Shown here in pieces: positions 53,819 to 64,000 of a stretch of 64,000 bases of DNA. Made by a program: the position numbers and the translations under genes. The notes under the pieces are model-generated. The model was not told where the DNA came from. It made no database searches and worked only from the letters and a program-made list of their open reading frames with translations. This DNA comes from Emiliania huxleyi CCMP1516. Taxonomy: Eukaryota > Haptophyta > Isochrysidales > Noelaerhabdaceae. Positions within the stretch are counted from its first letter, which is position 1, and the number at the start of each line of letters is the position of its first letter. The DNA is taken from positions 1,659,610 through 1,723,609 of the forward strand of contig NW_005202428.1 of the NCBI RefSeq assembly GCF_000372725.1, given 5' to 3'.

Positions 53819-56631
53819 TCACGGCGAGGGCGAGGGCGAGGGCGATGCCGAGGGCAAGGGGTCAGCGCCAGAGGCGATGGCCTGCGACAAGGACCAAGCG
53901 CTTTGGGCGCGCTTGGTCATGCCGCGGCGCTTCTGCCGCGACTTTTCGAGCGAGAGGCCGATGCGCGTATAGAGGGGCGCGGAGCGGCGCGCGAGGACGA
54001 CGGCGGCGACGGCGCCGGCGAGCGCGATGGCGGCGATGGCGGCGTGCGCCTTGACGAAGCACGAGGCGTCGCACGAGGCGGAGGAGGAGGCCGCGACGCG
54101 GCGGTGGAAGAGGCGCGGCAGCAGGTTGGCGAGGAGCAGAGTGCCGGTGGCGCCGCAGCCGCCGTCGTAAAAGAGGTAGTTTGTGTGCAGGTGGTCCGAG
54201 CCAAACAGCTCCGACGCGAGCACCACGAGGTGCGGCCAGATGGTGCCGAAGGAAGTGCCTATGGGTCGGCAAGCGGCGTGTCAGCCAGACGTGGGCCGTG
54301 GAGCTGGCCGGCGGCGCCAGAGAGCGCGCGCCCGCGAGGAGGGCCCCGGCGAGCAGCAGCGTGTGCGTGTGCGCCGGCGCCGATGGCGGACCGTGGAGCA
54401 CCTCCCCCCGCGCGGCGTGCGGCAGCTGCGCCACCGGAAGCTGCGCCGCCAGCAGCAGCCCGTGTGCGGCCGCCATCCCGACGCAGAGCATGACGACGAT
54501 GCCGCACCGCGACCGCCCGCGCCTACGTCGTGAAGACAGAGCGAAGGTCGGGCGTGAATACGGCCTCGTGCGGTGCAATCCAGCGGATCGCGTGAATACA
54601 GGGGCTACGAGTACAGCGGACTGCAGCGCACCACAGCGGGATGCGTGTCTACGTGCCCTCTCGAGCGCCAATCGGAGGACACGGGTTAGTCTCGAAGATA
54701 TGGGGAGGTCTGTCCTCCGCATCTAGGCGCCCGCGCCGCACGAAGAGGCGGTCCGACGCGTCGCAGCCGACCAGCCGCCCGAGCATGTTCCCCGTCGAGA
54801 AGAGAGTGACGAGCTGCGCGACCAGCTGGGGGTGGCTGCCGCTCGCGCGGACCTACCGGCGAGAGAAGGGGGAGGTGCTTGAGCCTGGTGTGTAGCGGCT
54901 TGGGGCCCTCCCCGGGGTGAAGCGGTTTGAGCGTGGGGGCCAGGGCTCTTGTAGGGGGAGGGGGGTGCGGACCAGCTGGCCGACGTTGGTCGCAAAGAAG
55001 TTCCCTCCCCCGATGGCGGCGCATCCGGCGAGCCACAGCAGCCACGAGTCTGGGCGGCGGAGCATCTGCGGCAGCGAGAGCTGCGTGCGCGCCTCGGTGA
55101 GGAGGAAGGGCTCCGGCTCCACCCCCGCCGCCCCTGCGCGCCGCACCGGTCCGCCCGCCGCCTCGCGCCTCGCCGCCTCGCGCCTCGCCGCCTCCTCCGC
55201 CGCCTCCTCGCCCGGCGAGCCGTCGTTGGCCTCGCCCGCCCTGCCGCTCGGCGGCGCGGGCGGCGGCTGGGAGAGCCAAGGCAGCGCGGCCTCCGGGCCG
55301 GCGAGGAGCGGCGCGCGGCGCGGCGACGGGAAGGCGCGCCCGCCGGGGCTGGCGCGGGAGCGAGATGGCGCGAGGAGGGGGAGGAGCGGGCCGAGGGCGA
55401 GCGGGAGGGGCGAGAGGGCGAGGAGGCCGAGCAGCCCGACCAGGCCGGTGTGTAGCGGCGAGCCGGTCTGCGGGGCGAGGGAGGGCGGCGGTGAGGGGAG
55501 GGCGGCGGTGAGGGTGAGGGGAGGGGAGGGGAGGCGGCGGTGAGGGGAGGGCGGCGGTGAGGGGAGGGCGGCGGTGAGGGTGAGGGGAGGGGAGGGGAGG
55601 CGGCGGTGAGGGGAGGGCGGCGGTGAGGGGAGGGCGGCGGTGAGGGTGAGGGGAGGGGAGGGGAGGCGGCGGTGAGGGGAGGGCGGCGGGCGGGTGGAGC
55701 AGTGGAGAGAGGGAGCGGTGAGGGGAGAGAGAGAGGCAGCAGCAGCGGTGAGGAGGAGCAGGCAGGCAGCGGGGAAGGGGTCGGTCGGCCTGCGGCACGA
55801 GGGAGGCGGCCATGCTCGCGCCGCACAGCAGCAGGAGCAGCCAGAAGCAGAGCCGGAGCAGCGCCGCGGGCTCGCGCGACTGCTGGCTTGGGCTGCGAGG
55901 AATGCATGCAGCGCCGAAGAAGCAGGTGCCGGCGCTGATGGCCGCCCAGATCAGGAGGCAGCGCAGCGCGCCCGGCTCGCGGGAGGGCACGCCGAAGGCG
56001 ACCACGTACGCCTGCCCAAGGAGGGAGGTTGAGGGGCGAAAGGACCGAGAATGCGGCCGAGATACGGCCGAGATACGGCCGGGGTGGAGCCGAGGGGAGG
56101 TGGAGCCGAATACGGCCGAGGTGGAGGGAGGTTGAGTCGGGCCTGCGAGACGACGGCGCCCGACAGGCCGACGAAAGCCTTGACAAGAGAGACGACGCGA
56201 CCGCGCTTGCGCCGGAAGTGGAGCACGGGCGTCGAGAAGGCGGCCGAGGAGATGAGCTGTCCGCCGACGTACACTACGCAGGCGCACAGCACGAGCGCGG
56301 TGCCCGGGTCGATCGCTCCGGTCGGCGCGGCTCCGGTGGCGATCGCATACATGGCAACTTGCAGCGCGGCCTGGATGGCGCCGCCGAGCAGCAGGCCGGC
56401 TGCGGGGCCAAAGGCCTTGGTCACGCGCCCCGCGAGCGGCGCGCTCACAAAGCCGAGCGCGTAAGGGACGGTGTTGATGTTTGCCAACGAGGCGTCTGAG
56501 AGCCCGAGCGAAGACTGGATGGCTCCGCCGTAGATGCCAAAGCCGTAAAAGCTGCCGGTCGCGCAGCCCGCGTAGAGGCAGGCGACAAAGGCGCGGCGAG
56601 GCAAGGAGGTGGTGGCCGCAGTGGACGGCAT
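53819..56631 (-). CDS. Nodulin-like/major facilitator transporter, multi-exon
   Basis: ATG 56631 (MPSTAATTSLPRRAFVACLY). Exon 1 shows membrane helices typical of the nodulin-like MFS group: GCATGSFYGFGIYGGAIQSS, SLANINTVPYALGFVSAPLA, then VSLVKAFVGLSGAVVSQ. After an AG|GC intron (about 56134-56012) it continues AYVVAFGVPSREPGALRCLL, FFGAACIPRSP. Later exons carry LLALSPLPLALGPLLPLLAP, a hydrophilic loop, WLLWLAGCAAIGGGNFFATN, VAQLVTLFSTGNMLGRLVGC, CGIVVMLCVGMAAAHGLLLA, GTSFGTIWPHLVVLASELFG and YDGGCGATGTLLLANLLPRL. It ends in a basic tail (stop 53819). About 12 helices in all. Relatives transport organic solutes; the substrate is unknown. The intron at about 55480-55700 is a minisatellite. 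Confidence 0.82.
55480..55700. repeat. Minisatellite inside MFS intron
   Basis: A roughly 65-bp higher-order unit built from GGCGGCGGTGAGGGGAGG and GGTGAGGGGAGGGGAGG blocks, about three copies. Proline/serine reading frames through it are not real. Confidence 0.85.
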
Positions 56632-57152
56632 ATAAACACGTGGATTGAACACTACACCGCTCTGATAAACTCCGGCAAGAGGGAGTGTGCAGTTAAGGGC
56701 GAAGACGACGCCCTTGGTGCAGTCGCAGCCGGAGCAGGGCGAGCGAAGCCGCGGGATGGTCATTTTATTCCGTTCCTTCTCTTGCTCTGTCCTGCGTTGG
56801 GAGCTAGAGCCCCCAAAGCCGCTTCGCTCTCCCGGGACCCAGCGTGGCGTCCGACTTCGGCTTTCTTCATTTTTTGTGTTTTCTCGGTCTTTCTCGAGTC
56901 AGCTCGGGCACCGCCTCGGTATACAAAATGCGCCTGCGGGCGGACCCTTACAGATCACAGATCACAGAAACGCGCTCACTTGCTGGCAATCAGGGTCTGT
57001 GGTTGGGGACCCCGGATCAAGGCGGACACCGGTCCTTCTTGCTCAAACGCTCGCCCCGAGCCGCCTCCGCTTCTCCGCTTCCGCTCTCCGCTCCGGGCGA
57101 GGGCTTGGCGTACAGAAACGCGCTCACTTGCTGGCAATCCGACCAGCGCGGC
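56632..57152. promoter_or_regulatory. Divergent promoter region with 28-bp direct repeat
   Basis: Between the MFS start (56631, -) and the HIT-like start (57153, +). A 28-bp sequence (AGAAACGCGCTCACTTGCTG core) occurs at 56964-56991 and 57112-57139, the second copy ending 13 bp before the plus-strand ATG. TATAAA lies beside the MFS start codon (56631). The repeats may be regulatory or a duplication footprint. Confidence 0.5.
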
Positions 57153-59157
57153 ATGTTTCGTCACAAGAAGAGATCGACCAACGGAGACGACAAATCTAGG
57201 CCCTCCAGGGCAGGCACGAGCGGGGACGTTGACAGCCGCACCGGCGTGCTGCCAGACGGCTCCTGCTTGGCCGGCGCAAAGGCGGCCGCCTTTGCCGGCG
57301 CGACAGTGGACTGCCACTGGGAGGCCTCACCGCCTCGTTTCGACGGCACGCTGGAGGCGTTTGCTGCGGCGCACGCCACCGAGGCCGCCCTCGTCGCGCA
57401 GCTGCGCAACATCGTCAAGAAGTGCTCCTGCGGCAAGGTCTGCGGCTTCTCGCTGACAGAGTGCAACGCGTGCGGGAAGCCGCTGCCGGCGGAGACGTCG
57501 CACTCGCCAAACGTGTTTAGCGGCTTCATCTACGGCATCGCCTCGGCGCCCTTCCCGCTGCACATCTCAATACGCCGGCAGAGCGCGCAGCTGCTCGTGT
57601 TCGACGACCTGCTCGCTCTGACGCCGTGCCACCTCAACGCGGTGCCCACCTCGGCGTACATCCCCGATTGGCGGTTCCTGCTCCGGCGGCCGCGGGAGGG
57701 GCTGCTGCTGGTGCGCACGCTCGAGGAGGCCGCCTGGGCCTGCGCCTGCGAAGAGTTCCTCGCCTCTCCGTCCTTTCGGCACAAGTTTTTGCGCGGGGCG
57801 GCGCGCACCGAGTGGACGAGCGCGCACAGCGAGGCGCTGCGGCCTCACATGGTGGTGGGCGCGAACTTCCCGCCGTCGCAGTTCCAGCTGCACCTGCAGT
57901 GCTTCCTCATGCCTTGGCTCCCCTTCCAGTACCGCATGTACCTCGACGGGCAGCACATGACCAAGGGACGCTTCTTCCCGCTCAGCTACATCAAGGCGCG
58001 CCGCCGCCGCCTCCCCGCCTCCACGCCGCGCGCCCCGCCCGCCCTCGTCCGGTCCGGAGGCCTCGCGAAGCACGAGCGAACCCCCTCCAACTTTTTAACA
58101 TATGCCCAAACGCTATCGCGGCATAAAAAAAGTAGGAACTAGCAATCCCAAAACAATCTCTAGGGATCAGACGAATCATCTAACTCAAAAAAACGTGACT
58201 ACGCACTCCNNNNNNNNNNNNNNNNNNNNNNNNNNNNNNNNNNNNNNNNNNNNNNNNNNNNNNNNNNNNNNNNNNNNNNNNNNNNNNNNNNNNNNNNNNN
58301 NNNNNNNNNCCCCCCCCCCCCCCGGGGTTTTTGGAAAACCCTTACAAATTTCCAAATTTTTTTTCGGCCCGGGGTCTGCTTTGGGGGGGGCGGGCCTTAC
58401 CAGGGGGAGAAGGGCTCCTTGTTTGTCCGGGAAACCCCCCCCCCCCCCCCTAGCCTTCGGCCAGGCTCTGCTCTCCCTCGATGAGCCGTATGAGGCGCGC
58501 AGACCGCGCCGAGATGACGCGAGATGACGCGAGATGACGCGAGATGACGCGAGATGACGCGAGGCTGTCGCGGCCCGCAGGTGCAGATGGAGACGCCGGT
58601 GGAGGAGATCATCGCCCACTTCGCTACGCGCGGAGTCGACTACGACGAGATGCACGCGGCCTGCTATCTCGCGGCACGCCACCGCCGCCCGCCCGCCCGC
58701 CACGCCCGCCCGCACGCACGCACCTGACGGTGCACTCGCCGCTTCCCTGGGCAGGTGGACGCGTCGCACCGCGCGCTCGCAAACTGGTCGGCGGCGGACT
58801 TTGAGTGCACGCTGCAGGGGGGCAGCGTGGTAGGGTCGGACCGAACAAAGGCGCCGCACGCACATGCACACACAGCACGCACGCACATGCACACACACAC
58901 GCACACACGGCTTCTTGCGAACGATCCACGGCAGGTCCCGAGGCGGCTGTCGCCCTCCCTCCCCCCGGCTGCCCGACCTCCTTGTGTGTGTGAGGACAAG
59001 TGCTCCTGACTGTGTCTGTTGGTGCGGGAAGGCGGAGGTGATTGCGGCGGACAAGCTCGTCTTGCAGAGCTACGGACGGCCGTACTCGCAGCAGGGCAAG
59101 CCTGCTGGCACCTTCTACAAGCACGCGCGCTCAGAAGCGACGCCGACATGGGCATGA
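57153..59157 (+). CDS. HIT-superfamily-like protein with zinc-ribbon-like Cys cluster; gene interrupted by an assembly gap
   Basis: ATG 57153 (MFRHKKRSTNGDDKSRPSRA). Residues about 90-110 carry CSCGKVCGFSLTECNACGKP (a CxC...C...CxxC cluster). The main domain has NVFSGFIYGIASAPFPLHIS, NAVPTSAYIPDWRFLLRRP, then HMVVGANFPPSQFQLHLQCF and LPFQYRMYLDGQHMTKGRFF. The 'NFPPSQFQLHLQ' segment aligns by position with the HIT histidine triad, but only one His remains, so catalysis by the usual mechanism is doubtful. After the gap, short exons (58580-58670, 58756-58820, 59033-59157) read METPVEEIIAHFATRGVDYD, VDASHRALANWSAADFECTL and EVIAADKLVLQSYGRPYSQQ. The exon structure across 58020-58580 cannot be resolved. 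Confidence 0.68.
58210..58309. other. Assembly gap (100 N)
   Basis: Exactly 100 N, probably a gap of unknown size. The following 58310-58455 is full of C and G homopolymers and looks like low-quality read sequence, so nothing is inferred from it. Confidence 0.95.
58500..58581 (+). repeat. Family-A intron array (CGAGATGACG units)
   Basis: Five perfect 11-bp CGCGAGATGA-type units just upstream of the acceptor GCAG|GTGCAGATGG in the HIT-like gene. This is the most homogeneous family-A array in the window. Confidence 0.8.
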
Positions 59158-61481
59158 ACTGGCGGGGGGAGGGGGAGGGGGCAGGTGGCCATGTCTCTGC
59201 TCCGGCGCGGACCCGCGCGCGCGTTCAGACCTGGGTGCTGGGAGGGGGAGGAGGGAGGGGGCAGAACACAGAGACGGGGAGGGAGGGAGGGAGGGAGAGA
59301 GAGAGAGAGACGAAGAGGGAGAGAGAGAGAGAGAGGAAAATGCTGAGCGCGGCACTGCGCATGGCCGCTGCACCGACGGCGCGCGCACCGCTGGCACTCC
59401 GGGAAGCGAGAGGCTGGCAGTGGGCGAGCGCGTCCTGCTTGGGCATGGCGGGGGCCTGTGGCTCGCGCGCAGCGCGGGGAGACTCGACCTCACATTTCAA
59501 CCGGCCAAGCACTCATTTCAATCGGCCAAGCACTGTCTATGACTAGTCCTATGCCGTCTGTATGTGGCGCTCCGCGCGTAATGCGAGATGCGCATGTGTG
59601 CGCGAATGACCAGAGACCACCACCCTGGAGTTCGTATTAATGATTAAATTCGGTATTAGCATAAAATGCATTGTCTCTACACTGAGATTCCAGAGCGGCT
59701 CAGCCGTGGTATGCCCTATGGCTATGCCTGGTAACCGGATTGTGGCGGATTGTGCGGATAAAGCGGATAAGAATTAAGATATTCTTTCACTGGTGTGTGT
59801 GGTGTGTGACACGCTGTGCACACTGGTGACCACTGGAACGACGGGCGGTCGACCGCAGCCCCTCTCGCAGAGCCGCGCCGTAGCCGCAGCCCCTCGCTCT
59901 TCTAGTGTGTCGGGTAGTAGGGGTGAGGGGGACGGATCACGAAAAGGCGTTTTCTGACCGCGCAAGACAAAGGGTGGCTCAGGGCTCTGCCGGCAAGGCG
60001 CCCGCGTCGTCGACGCGGTACCATTGACTAATCCCGGGATTCACACCCACACGACCAAATAGCGAAAATCCGAATACCGTGCAAAAACCACGGAAAATGC
60101 GACGAAGAACGTCGGGGCAAGTTTGGCTAACTCCATAACAATGGGCGATCCGGCGCTTCCTTCGATTGGACGGACGAATGATCGCGGAAAAGCGGGACCG
60201 CATCGCGACATCGGGGGTTCACCATATGCCGAGCCTGCTCGGCCTGCCATGCGCGCGCGCCTCGCCCGAGCACAGCCACCTGCGGCCTGGCCAGCCTGTT
60301 CCTGGCTCGTGCCCAGCCTCTCCTTCCGCTGCCGCCGGCCTCGCAGTCCCGCCAGCCATCACGCTGCAGAGCCTGCGTAGACGCCACAGACGCTAATTCT
60401 GCAGCCCACAGCCCTGGCAACTCGAGGGCCAACAGTATACGACGACGACATCTCACACCCCGCGCTGGCCAGCGCCATCAGCCCCTCACGGCCCGGCCCA
60501 ACCTTCCCTTCCCCACCCTCGCCTCCAGTGCCTCCAATCAAGTCGCACCTCTCTTCTTCAGCGAATGCAGCGGCAGCACCACGTCAGAGGCTGGGCCGAC
60601 TGGCGGACCGGACCTGCATGCCCAGCCATGCCCCCCACTCCCCACCCGCTTGGATCGATCAGCTGACAACAGCTCCACCAGCTCCCACCACCGCGTGTCA
60701 TGTCATGAAGCATGATAGATAGACACCATCGAAAGGTCTGATCTCCAAAAAGAGCTCTCGGCCTGTGCCGCGCGCGCCCGCGCCCCGCCCTTTTGCGCAG
60801 CAACAGCCAACACCTTAAACTTCATGGCCCTCCAAATTCGGGTCGGAGCGTAGCGGAGTGGGAGCCGAGTTTGAAAAAGGCGACGGACGCTTGCGTCCTA
60901 GCCTCCAACAACGCCTCCCCGGCGCAGAGGGGCCCCCGGAGGGATGCTCAACCCCCCGGGGACCGTGAGTGAGTGAGTATTCTTGATACGAAACCACGAC
61001 GACACACACCAGTCGACTCGCATCGGTTGCCTCCATTAACGGCGGAGCTATTCTCGCGCCCACACCACACCTGGCTCCAACGTGGACACGCCCATAGCTG
61101 GGGACACTACTAGGTCACGCATGGCATCAGAAGTTTTATCTCTGGGCCCCGAAAGGCATCTCTAGCAGCGTCGTTACGCATGCTCCCTCCCCTCCTGGGC
61201 GCATGCGCCTCCCATCTCGCCAGAGCATAAGCTCTTGGTGTGCGTCCAGACGAGTTTTTCGCAATCGCAGCATACACACACACACCCACCCGGGGACTCG
61301 GGACCGGCTCACGCACGCCTCTTGTGGCGGTCCTATTCCCAGCTCGCAGTGCCGACGGCTCGAAACACGCGCGGGGATCGCGTGAACCAATCCTCGCTGC
61401 TCGAGTACCGACGCGGCCAAAGGATATCCACCACCTCGAGAACCTCGAGAGTGGCGTCGCCAGCACACACAGCAAAGGCCA
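59158..61481. other. Longest gene-poor stretch
   Basis: 2.3 kb with no convincing gene. It has a GA-rich tract (59275-59340), a duplicated TCAACCGGCCAAGCACTCAT-like phrase (about 59495-59530) and a few AT-richer segments (59640-59790). ORFs here are short and lack domain character. Confidence 0.5.
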
Positions 61482-63066
61482 ATGGCACCGTCGGCTTTGG
61501 GACTGGCCAAGGTCGGCGCAGGCCTTGCGATCGGCACCCCGGTGGCCCTCACAGGAGCTGTGGTTTCGCTTCTCACGAAGATGCATGGGTCGGTCGGCGT
61601 CGCCGCGCCCACGAAGAGGATGCTCGCCGAGGAAGACGCAAAGGCCTGTGCATTGTTCCGTCATCTGCCCGCTCTCGCAGAGAAGATCGCATGGCGTTCG
61701 CTTGGGGCGGATGTCACTCCCATACACCGCTGCGCACTGAACACGCCGTCAGGTGTGCCAGTCTCCTTCTTTGTGAAGCGCGAGGATCTCGCATCGCCTG
61801 TGTATGGCGGCAACAAGGTGCGCACGCTCCAACACCAGCTGGCTGTCATTGAGTCCAAGTACGAGGCGGGCGACCCACGCTGTGCCAACATCCACGTCAT
61901 GGGCACCGGTGGGAGCAACCAGGTCGTGGCCACGGCCGTGCACGCCCGTGAGCGGCTGCCCAAGCTGACGGGTAAGCTCCCAGCGGCCTGACTAGACGTG
62001 AGCTCGCGTGACGCCTGCGCCCGCTTTTGGCAGCGCTCTGGATGGACAAGGACGTCCCCGACCTCGACAACACCCTGAACATGCTGAGCACGCTCTCGAT
62101 GCCGCTCGCGGCCAAGTTCAACTGGGCCGAGCCGCTCCCTGTGCTGAAGCGCCTCGTCGGCGCCGCCTTCGGCGGCGACGGCGTGGTCGTCACGGCGGGC
62201 GGCAACTGCCCGGCGGGCGTCCTCGGGCAGGCCAGCTGGAGCTCGCGGAGCTTCCCACACCTCCCCACACCTTCTCACACCTTCCCACACCTTCCCGCCA
62301 GGTCGGCGGCCTGCTGGAGCTCGCGGAGCAGATCGAGGCCGGCGCGATGCCGTCTCCCGACCGGATCTACCTGCCGATCGGCTCGAGCTGCACGACGAGC
62401 GGGCTCATCCTGGGCGTCGCGCTCGCGCGTCACCTGCGACTGGGACCCTTCGGCGGGCCGCTGCGCATCGTCGGCGTGCCCGTGCACGAGGCGTTCGCCA
62501 TGCTGCAGGCCAAGCTGGGCATCCACCGCGCGTCGCTGTCGCAGTACATGCCGCTCACCATCCGCCACACGCTCAAGACGACGTGCGCCGAGCTCGCGCG
62601 CCTCGGCGGGCCCGACCTGCACGACGCCAGCCTCCGGATCCTCCACGAGGAGGTCGAGATCCTCACCGACGCCGACCTCGTCGGCATCTACGGCGCGCAC
62701 TCCGAGGTGAGCCGCCGCGCGGCGCAGGCGTACGACGCCACGGGCCGGCTCTTCGAGGGCAGCGGCGCGGAGGTGAGCACGCCGCTGTGGGTGTGCGGCC
62801 ACTTCGTCGCGAAGGCGTTTGCGCCGCTGATCGACGACGCCGCGAAGGAGGAGCTGCGCGGGCAGACCTTCCTGCTGTGGCAGACCAAGTCGGCGGTGCA
62901 GCCGCTCGGCACGGAGGACGAGTGGGCGCAGCTGGCCGAGATGCCGCCGCTCGTGAAGCGGTGGGCGGACGACGGCCCTGCGGAGTCCACGCTGCGCCCG
63001 GGCAAAGTGGACACCGCCAACGGCACGCCTGATGACTATCGCCATCTGATGAAGGCGCTGCCGTGA
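61482..63066 (+). CDS. PLP-dependent enzyme of the ACC deaminase/D-cysteine desulfhydrase family
   Basis: ATG 61482 (MAPSALGLAKVGAGLAIGTP; a hydrophobic N-terminus, possible membrane anchor or leader). The core shows TPIHRCALNTPSGVPVSFFV and KREDLASPVYGGNKVRTLQH, where Lys of GGNK is the expected PLP Schiff-base residue. It continues IHVMGTGGSNQVVATAVHA (phosphate-binding GGSN) and, later, PIGSSCTTSGLILGVALARH. Three exons: 61482-about 61972, about 62033-62229, about 62303-63066. The second intron starts with GCTGGAGCTCGCGGAGC, which is also the start of the following exon (see findings). The family opens 1-aminocyclopropane-1-carboxylate or releases H2S from D-cysteine. The protein is about 475 aa, longer than bacterial ACC deaminase (about 340), with N-terminal and C-terminal extensions. 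Substrate is not decidable from sequence. Confidence 0.85.
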
Positions 63067-63675
63067 GCATGAACGCACACAGATAGAGACACGCGCGTGC
63101 AAGGTCCGTATGGCTCACCGTGTAGTCGGCCACTCGGCGTTTTCACACGCATTTCGTGACACACAATACTGCCAGCAAGATGCGACATTAAGTTACTCGT
63201 GGGGTTCGCGGCAGTCCAGAGCCCTCGGCACCGACCGCACGCGCCCGCCGACGTCGACGACCCCCCCCCGCTCCCCGCGGCTCCCCGGCCCCGCTCCCCG
63301 CGCGGTCCCCTGGGCGCAGAGAGAGCCCCGGCGCCCCGGCTAACGGCCCCTGCACCCCGCGCTGCGCCGGCCGGGCCTCCGCAGCCCCGTGGCCGTGCCC
63401 GCCATGGCCCATCCGCGATGGTGCCCGCGCGGAGTTCGCGGCGCCCCGCCCGCGTGCGGACTGCGGTGCCGGGCGCGTGCCGGGCGAGCGCGCCGCGACG
63501 CGGCCCCCCGCGACTCGCGCGAGACGACACTTGTAGTCCATGTGTAAATCTCAGCCGAACAACCTAGTCTGGCTGATCTACCTCCCCGTTCGATGGTTCG
63601 AAAGGTCTGAGGGTAGAGCCGCACACCATAGTCTCACGTCACGAGCTCGCTGCCTTCTCAGGCGCTCCAACGCCG
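63067..63675. other. Intergenic, convergent 3' ends
   Basis: Very GC-rich (63235-63530), with open frames on both strands that look like composition artefacts. No gene is supported. Confidence 0.45.
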
Positions 63676-64000
63676 CTAAGTGCAGCGGGCGGGTGGGAAC
63701 CGGACGGGGCGGGGGAAGTGGCGGTACTCGTTGTGAAAGACAAGCACGTCCATCCCACAGTTGGCCAGGGGCTGCAGCTGCGCTGGGGATCCCGAGGGGC
63801 CGAGCAGCTTGTCGACGAGCTCCGACTCGCCACCCTGCTTGCGGCTGAAAGACCAGACCTCGCCCTCGACGCGCCAGAGGAGCTCTGCGTCGAAGGCGAA
63901 GCCGCCCATATCGACGCAGTACTTGCGCGCGCCGTACATCCGCGCCTGCCAGTTGTGCTTCGTGCCGCTGCACCACCCCGCGCTAAAGTGCTTGAACTCG
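63676..64000 (-). CDS. C-terminus of a GT43-type (beta-1,3-glucuronyltransferase-like) glycosyltransferase
   Basis: The minus-strand frame is open from the window edge to a stop at 63676, giving the last 107 residues. Segments FKHFSAGWCSGTKHNWQARM, YCVDMGGFAFDAELLW, GGESELVDKL and CGMDVLVFHNEYRHFPRPV match the end of animal/plant GT43 enzymes ('DMAGFA.NL', 'GYQES.LL', 'NC..ILVWHTRTE'). The His of VFHNEY corresponds to the proposed substrate-contact His. GT43 enzymes are Golgi type II membrane proteins that add beta-1,3-glucuronic acid or xylose. The 5' part is outside the window. Confidence 0.78.
   Translation of the reverse strand, partial: EFKHFSAGWCSGTKHNWQARMYGARKYCVDMGGFAFDAELLWRVEGEVWSFSRKQGGESELVDKLLGPSGSPAQLQPLANCGMDVLVFHNEYRHFPRPVRFPPARCT

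Noticed and set aside
58310-58455. Unusual C-run/G-run sequence after the gap
   Set aside because: Typical of low-quality read ends next to an assembly gap; not treated as biology.
59158-61481. Several ORFs of 60-200 codons in the gene-poor stretch
   Set aside because: No conserved motif, no plausible splice partners, and overlapping frames on both strands; expected in GC-rich DNA.

Overview
The window is nuclear DNA from a GC-rich, intron-rich, compact alga. A haptophyte (Emiliania/Chrysochromulina-like) is the best guess; a pelagophyte or dinoflagellate-like alga cannot be excluded. The reasons are: many short introns; genes packed on both strands in divergent and convergent pairs; plastid isoprenoid (MEP) and plastid-targeted genes; a giant proline-rich (hydroxyproline-type) secreted glycoprotein; a retromer sorting nexin and an RNA polymerase I/III subunit; and many introns with a GC 5' splice site. 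There is no sign of operons, a bacterial genome, CRISPR or rRNA.

Layout. 1-5760 (+): 3' part of a long Ala/Arg/Glu coiled-coil protein. 6395-7941 (-): threonine dehydrogenase-type SDR fused to two EF-hands. 8379-10013 (-) and 10126-10911 (+): a coiled-coil protein and a basic/acidic protein sharing a 112-bp divergent promoter. 11140-14471 (-): SNX1/2 (Vps5). 14661-15400 (-): unknown CxxC protein. 16167-17771 (+): MATE transporter. 18163-18840 (+): plastid-type membrane protein. 19851-23668 (+): GH127 glycosidase. 24321-26214 (-): CCCH zinc-finger protein. 26660-27475: transposase and surface-module relics. 27677-28564 (+): methyltransferase-like. 29278-30013 (+): EF-hand protein. 30468-33989 (-): two-NBD ABC ATPase. 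34422-34928 (-): RPAC2. 35051-36665: cluster of foldback and hairpin repeats. 38089-39077 (+): repeat-bearing unknown. 40048-41735 (+): ispE/CMK. 41911-42918 (-): disordered unknown. 43976-45179 (-): 2OG-Fe(II) oxygenase. 45803-53348 (+): 2,383-aa proline-rich glycoprotein. 53819-56631 (-): nodulin-like MFS transporter. 57153-59157 (+): HIT-like protein containing a 100-bp assembly gap. 61482-63066 (+): PLP enzyme of the ACC deaminase family. 63676-64000 (-): C-terminus of a GT43 glycosyltransferase.

The most striking signal is in the introns. In many genes the intron starts at AG|GC (or AG|GT) and ends at AG|, and the first bases of the intron repeat the first bases of the next exon. The flanking duplication runs from about 8 bp to a perfect 32 bp. 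The interiors fall into at least two recurring families: (A) arrays of a CCGAGAT-type heptamer/octamer, and (B) a roughly 65-bp dispersed element with core GGGCCTTGCACTCTGAATGC. Together they look like an introner system, that is, mobile or duplicative sequence that creates spliceable introns. Intergenic DNA holds a separate set of elements: two foldback elements with terminal inverted repeats of about 100 bp, and a 150-200-bp hairpin element with a (TTTC)n tail.

Functionally the genes are a mix of housekeeping (RPAC2, SNX, MEP pathway), transporters (MATE, MFS), Ca2+-linked proteins (EF-hand, TDH-EF fusion, thrombospondin-3-like repeats) and cell-surface glycan enzymes or glycoproteins (GH127, GT43, prolyl hydroxylase-like oxygenase, hydroxyproline-rich protein). 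The last group could plausibly act in one surface-coat pathway, but that is inference.
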